Shown: positions 14,675 through 17,099 of the stretch, piece by piece
How the letters are laid out: every line of letters begins with the position of its first letter
Numbering within the stretch: position 1 is the first letter of the stretch
Translations under genes and position numbers: made by a program
Notes under the pieces: generated by a model
What the model was told of the DNA's origin: nothing
Databases searched by the model: none
What the model saw: only the letters and a program-made list of their open reading frames with translations
NCBI GenBank assembly: GCA_002395925.1
Contig: DGVM01000075.1
Location: 1-17,099, forward strand
Origin: Bacteroidales bacterium UBA4284
GTDB taxonomy: Bacteria; Bacteroidota; Bacteroidia; Bacteroidales; UBA932
Direction of reading: 5' to 3'
DNA length: 17,099 nucleotides

Positions 14675-16190
14675 TTCCTACAACCCCGACGTACTCAACT
14701 GCATAGCCAACCTGAGCAACGACGAAGTATTCACCCCGCCTGAGCTTGCGAACCGTGTCCTTGACCTGCTTCCGCAAGACCTTTTCAGAAGTCCGCACAC
14801 CAAGTTTCTGGACCCGTTCACCAAGAGCGGCGTTTTTCTGAGGGAAATCGTCAAGCGGCTGGACCGCGGACTGGAATCGCAGATGCCAGACCGCCAGAAG
14901 CGGATCGATCACATCCTGCACAACCAGGTCTTCGGCATAGCCATCACGGAGCTAACATCGTACCTGTCTCGGCGCAGCGTATACTGCAGCAAGAAGGCCA
15001 ACGGAAAGTACAGCGTATCACACTTCTCGACAGAGAACGGCAACATCCTCTACGCCAATCGCTCCCATAGCTGGGAGAACGGCAAATGCAGATACTGCGG
15101 CGCTTCCCAGCAGGTGTATGACCGCGGCTCGCAGGCAGAGCAATATGCCTACATGTTCATACACACAGACAACCCAAAGCAATTCTTTCCAGATATGAAG
15201 TTTGACGTAATCATCGGTAATCCGCCGTATCAATTGAATGATGGCGGAGGAACCGGTTCAAGTGCAAAAGCAATTTACGACAAATTTGTTTGTCAGGCAC
15301 AAAAGCTTAAACCACGCTATTTAACAATGATTATCCCATCTCGATGGATGACTGGAGGAAAAGGTCTCGATAGCTTTCGGGCGAATATGATTAAAGATAG
15401 GAGAATACGTGTTCTTCATGACTTCCTTGACGCATCGCAATGCTTTTCGGGTGTGAGCATCGAAGGTGGAGTTTGTTACTTCTTATGGGCACGGGAACAA
15501 CCTGGAGCTTGTGATTACTTTTTGCACCAATCAAATGAAAATGTTTTACATTCCGTTAAGACATTGGACGAAGATGGCACAAGTGATATAGTCATAAGGG
15601 ATCCGAATCTAATTAGAATTCTGAATAAAGTACAGCATCATGGGGAAAAGACATTCGACACAATCGTGTCTCCCAGAAATCCGTTTGGAATAAGCGACAA
15701 AATAGAAGATGTAACTTCATTATCAGCAGCAGAGCTACGTATATTATGCCGATATAATTCAAAAAGAGTAATACGATCATTAATAAAAGGATACACTCTG
15801 GTTAGAGGGAAAGAGTACATAGGCAAATATAAATTGTTTATTTCAAAAGCAGATGGAGCAGCAGGGCAAATCGGGAATCCAATTCCAGCCAGAATAATTG
15901 GGAAGGCCGAATTTGGGGATACTGACATGGTTTGCTCCGAAACTTTCTTAGCGGTTGGCCCTTTTGAGACTAAAGAAGAGGCTGTAATAGTTTCGAAGTA
16001 TATGCGTACAAAATTCTTTAGGATATTGGTTGGGATCAGAAAAAACAAAAATATGACACAAAAAACATATTCTTATGTCCCATTACAAGACTTTTCCCAC
16101 CCATGGACCGACGAAATGCTTTACAAAAAATACGGACTCAACGAAGAAGAAATCGCGTTTATTGAATCTATGATTCGGCCGATGGAATAG
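14664..16190 (+). CDS. Eco57I-like N6-adenine DNA methyltransferase with NPPY
   Basis: A 508-residue cytoplasmic protein. EVFTPPELANRVLDLLP (21-37) precedes a weak motif I, FLDPFTKSGVFLREI (48-62), where the usual CGSG is TKSG. FGIAITELTSYL follows. A CRYC pair (142-145) could be half of a metal site. FDVIIGNPPYQ (180-190) is the catalytic motif IV, so adenine N6 methylation is the expected reaction. After about residue 195 comes the probable target-recognition region (about 200-470), distinctly AT-rich in DNA: about 33% GC at 15721-15780 against about 58% at 14701-14760. This suggests the recognition part was exchanged by recombination. It overlaps the previous gene by 11 nt. Confidence 0.87.
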   Translation: MANNSYNPDVLNCIANLSNDEVFTPPELANRVLDLLPQDLFRSPHTKFLDPFTKSGVFLREIVKRLDRGLESQMPDRQKRIDHILHNQVFGIAITELTSYLSRRSVYCSKKANGKYSVSHFSTENGNILYANRSHSWENGKCRYCGASQQVYDRGSQAEQYAYMFIHTDNPKQFFPDMKFDVIIGNPPYQLNDGGGTGSSAKAIYDKFVCQAQKLKPRYLTMIIPSRWMTGGKGLDSFRANMIKDRRIRVLHDFLDASQCFSGVSIEGGVCYFLWAREQPGACDYFLHQSNENVLHSVKTLDEDGTSDIVIRDPNLIRILNKVQHHGEKTFDTIVSPRNPFGISDKIEDVTSLSAAELRILCRYNSKRVIRSLIKGYTLVRGKEYIGKYKLFISKADGAAGQIGNPIPARIIGKAEFGDTDMVCSETFLAVGPFETKEEAVIVSKYMRTKFFRILVGIRKNKNMTQKTYSYVPLQDFSHPWTDEMLYKKYGLNEEEIAFIESMIRPME

Positions 16191-16234
16191 ATTCTTCGCT
16201 TCGCTCAGAATGACATGAGCCGCTCAGAATTACA
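16189..16234. repeat. Interspersed-type repeat plus a partial tandem copy
   Basis: Positions 16189-16215 read, on the minus strand, as a 27-nt sequence starting TGTCATTCTGAGCGAAGCG. I recognise this sort of sequence as one that recurs between genes in many bacterial genomes. It contains a small palindrome (ATTCT/AGAAT). The block CGCTCAGAATGACA (16202-16215) recurs 19 nt later as CGCTCAGAATTACA (16221-16234). The repeat begins inside the methylase stop codon. Confidence 0.55.
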
Positions 16235-16270
16235 GAATACCCAAACAGCGCTCTTTGAAATATCGGCAGA

Positions 16271-16295
16271 ATAAAGGGAGAGCCGAAACTCTCCC
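16271..16295 (-). terminator. Intrinsic terminator on the minus strand
   Basis: On the minus strand GGGAGAG (16295-16289), loop TTTCGG, CTCTCCC (16282-16276), then TTTATT: a perfect 7-bp GC-rich stem with a short T-rich tail. It lies 29 nt after the stop of the 34-codon frame on the same strand. No T tract follows on the plus strand. Confidence 0.6.
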
Positions 16296-16323
16296 CGGGG
16301 CCAAAGGTCGAATTGGAAGAACC

Positions 16324-16428
16324 TTACATGAAGATCTGCCCGGATACTACCCCGCGTCCCTCAACGCAACGGTAGTACGAACGGACCTTCACGACCTTGC
16401 CATTGCGAATTCGCTTATGCGCCTTCAC
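16324..16428 (-). CDS. Possible 34-residue basic peptide, GTG start
   Basis: On the minus strand a GTG with an AAAGGGG stretch 5 nt before it opens a 34-residue frame, starting MKAHKRIRNGKVVKVRSYYR, highly basic, ending GQIFM. The KAHKR..NGKVVKV pattern recalls short basic modules seen at the ends of phage and plasmid proteins. Another reading is therefore that this is a remnant of a longer gene, although an in-frame TGA lies upstream. A promoter-like sequence (16541-16572) and a terminator (16271-16295) frame it on the same strand. No function is proposed. Confidence 0.35.
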   Translation of the reverse strand: MKAHKRIRNGKVVKVRSYYRCVEGRGVVSGQIFM

Positions 16429-16462
16429 CTTGACCCCTTTATTAACTTTCTTTGAGATAGAA

Positions 16463-16492
16463 ACGGCATTTCAGTGAGGGCTGAAATGCCGT
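16463..16492. other. Perfect 11-bp hairpin without U-run
   Basis: ACGGCATTTCA (16463-16473), loop GTGAGGGC, TGAAATGCCGT (16482-16492). On the minus strand only GTTTCT follows, and on the plus strand AAATTG, so it is a poor terminator either way. In a minus-strand transcript from near 16534 it would form in the leader of the 34-codon frame. Confidence 0.55.
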
Positions 16493-16540
16493 AAATTGAA
16501 GCTCTAACAATCCGCAGGGCGGATATTCATATCACTGTCG

Positions 16541-16572
16541 CAAAGGTGAGAAAAAAAAATCGATTCTCCAAG
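16541..16572 (-). promoter_or_regulatory. Near-consensus promoter on the minus strand
   Basis: On the minus strand CTTG (16572-16569), a 20-nt spacer and CACCTTTG (16548-16541) differ from TTTG/TAnnTTTG by one base in each box. It would give a transcript of about 265 nt ending at the terminator at 16271-16295. It fires away from the nuclease gene. Confidence 0.45.
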
Positions 16573-16614
16573 ATTTTTCTGCCGATATTCTCAAGCGCAA
16601 AACAATAGAAAGCT

Positions 16615-17099
16615 ATGGCAGCACAAGACCTACTCAGGAATAAAGTCGCCGAGACCCCGACCATTTACGCCTATGAGCACATAGGGTATCCGGCTCATAA
16701 GGGCTGGCTCAAGGTCGGGTATACCACGCGCGACGTAGAGACCCGCGTACGGGAGCAGAACCAGACCGGAAACATCCAGTACCGCATAGTCCTGAAGCAC
16801 CCCGCTATGCGAAAGGACGGCACTTCTTTCGACGACCACCTCATCCACAAGATCCTGCGCAAAGACCATATCCGTAATCCTGAGGGCGAATGGTTCGTGT
16901 GCGACGTGAAGAAGGTGGAGCAGGCCATCGCCACGGCCGTAGCCGGGAAAGACCAGATGATTGACCGCATCTACGATTTCCCGATGCGTCCGGAGCAGGA
17001 ACGCGCCGTCGAGAAGACGTCGGCTTATTTCAATGCTTTCAAGAAAGATCCCGCCAAACGGGGTCTCATCCCTCACTTCCTCTGGAACGCCAAGATGCG
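16615..17099 (+). CDS. GIY-YIG (T5orf172-type) nuclease, probably fused to a DEAD/DEAH helicase; 3' end outside window
   Basis: An open frame from the ATG at 16615 to the window edge gives the first 161 residues. TIYAYEHIG (16-24), KGWLKVGYTTRDVETRVREQ (29-48, Arg44 the likely catalytic Arg), then the block GEWFVC (91-96) with Glu92 as the expected metal ligand: this is the T5orf172 branch of the GIY-YIG nucleases. After a helix comes FPMRPEQERAVEKT (about 129-142) and PHFLWNAKMR at the edge, which looks like the Q-motif region and the lead into Walker A of a superfamily 2 helicase. It follows two methylase genes on the same strand, so it is most likely the restriction subunit. The 424-nt gap before it is unusual for such a pair. 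No plus-strand promoter is clear. Confidence 0.82.
   Translation, partial: MAAQDLLRNKVAETPTIYAYEHIGYPAHKGWLKVGYTTRDVETRVREQNQTGNIQYRIVLKHPAMRKDGTSFDDHLIHKILRKDHIRNPEGEWFVCDVKKVEQAIATAVAGKDQMIDRIYDFPMRPEQERAVEKTSAYFNAFKKDPAKRGLIPHFLWNAKM

Larger units (their letters stand above)
16259..16589. repeat. 331-bp segment bounded by a perfect 13-bp inverted repeat
   Basis: AATATCGGCAGAA (16259-16271) has an exact inverse TTCTGCCGATATT (16577-16589). Outside both copies the sequence GCGCT also recurs in inverse with small gaps, hinting at longer imperfect ends. Inside are a minus-strand promoter-like sequence, a hairpin, a 34-codon frame and a minus-strand terminator. No transposase is present. It could be a miniature mobile element, an invertible segment or an insulated regulatory cassette. 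Confidence 0.5.

Noticed and set aside
16255..16455. Plus-strand 66-codon frame between methylase and nuclease genes
   Set aside because: There is no recognisable motif, it starts at the edge of an inverted repeat and crosses a terminator hairpin. The minus-strand signals (promoter, ribosome-binding-like sequence, terminator) favour the other strand.

Overview
The window is chromosomal DNA from a member of the Bacteroidota, most likely order Bacteroidales, with moderately high GC by eye. Several starts are preceded by the Bacteroidota promoter pair TTTG-N19-21-TAnnTTTG. Many genes start with Bacteroidales-style signal peptides, and the gene content (DUF6175 protein, CotH lipoprotein, SGNH/MBOAT cluster, DUF4250) fits. 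The species cannot be named from this sequence.

Layout. (1) Positions 1-19 hold the 5' end of a minus-strand tRNA (probably Lys) with a perfect promoter. (2) 203-5228 is a six-gene plus-strand operon of exported proteins. It has a large protein with a probable outer-membrane barrel, two small paralogous periplasmic proteins, a DUF6175 protein, a soluble helical protein and a small barrel. It ends in a strong bidirectional terminator shared with a minus-strand membrane-anchored protein (5276-5719). (3) 5776-10269 is a tightly coupled trio of two SGNH-fold proteins and an MBOAT O-acyltransferase, the expected set for O-acylating an envelope polysaccharide. (4) 10270-10760 holds an unannotated minus-strand small-RNA candidate with its own consensus promoter and terminator, then tRNA-Cys and a bidirectional terminator. 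(5) 10760-11208 (minus) holds two overlapping small genes, one DUF4250-like. (6) 11339-13689 holds a YghZ-type aldo/keto reductase overlapping a CotH-kinase lipoprotein gene. (7) 13690-17099 is an accessory restriction-modification (R-M) locus. It has a structured RNA region (6S-like or attenuator-like), a short methylase subunit with SAM motif I but no NPPY, a second methylase with NPPY and an AT-rich central part, a compact minus-strand cassette bounded by a 13-bp inverted repeat, and a GIY-YIG nuclease gene that runs off the window and appears to enter a helicase domain.

The least explained items are the RNA before the R-M genes, the inverted-repeat cassette between methylase and nuclease, the minus-strand small RNA near 10.3 kb, and the exported-protein operon with its internal paralogs. 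No search or folding program was run. Family names rest on recognised motifs, and structures on base pairing checked by hand.
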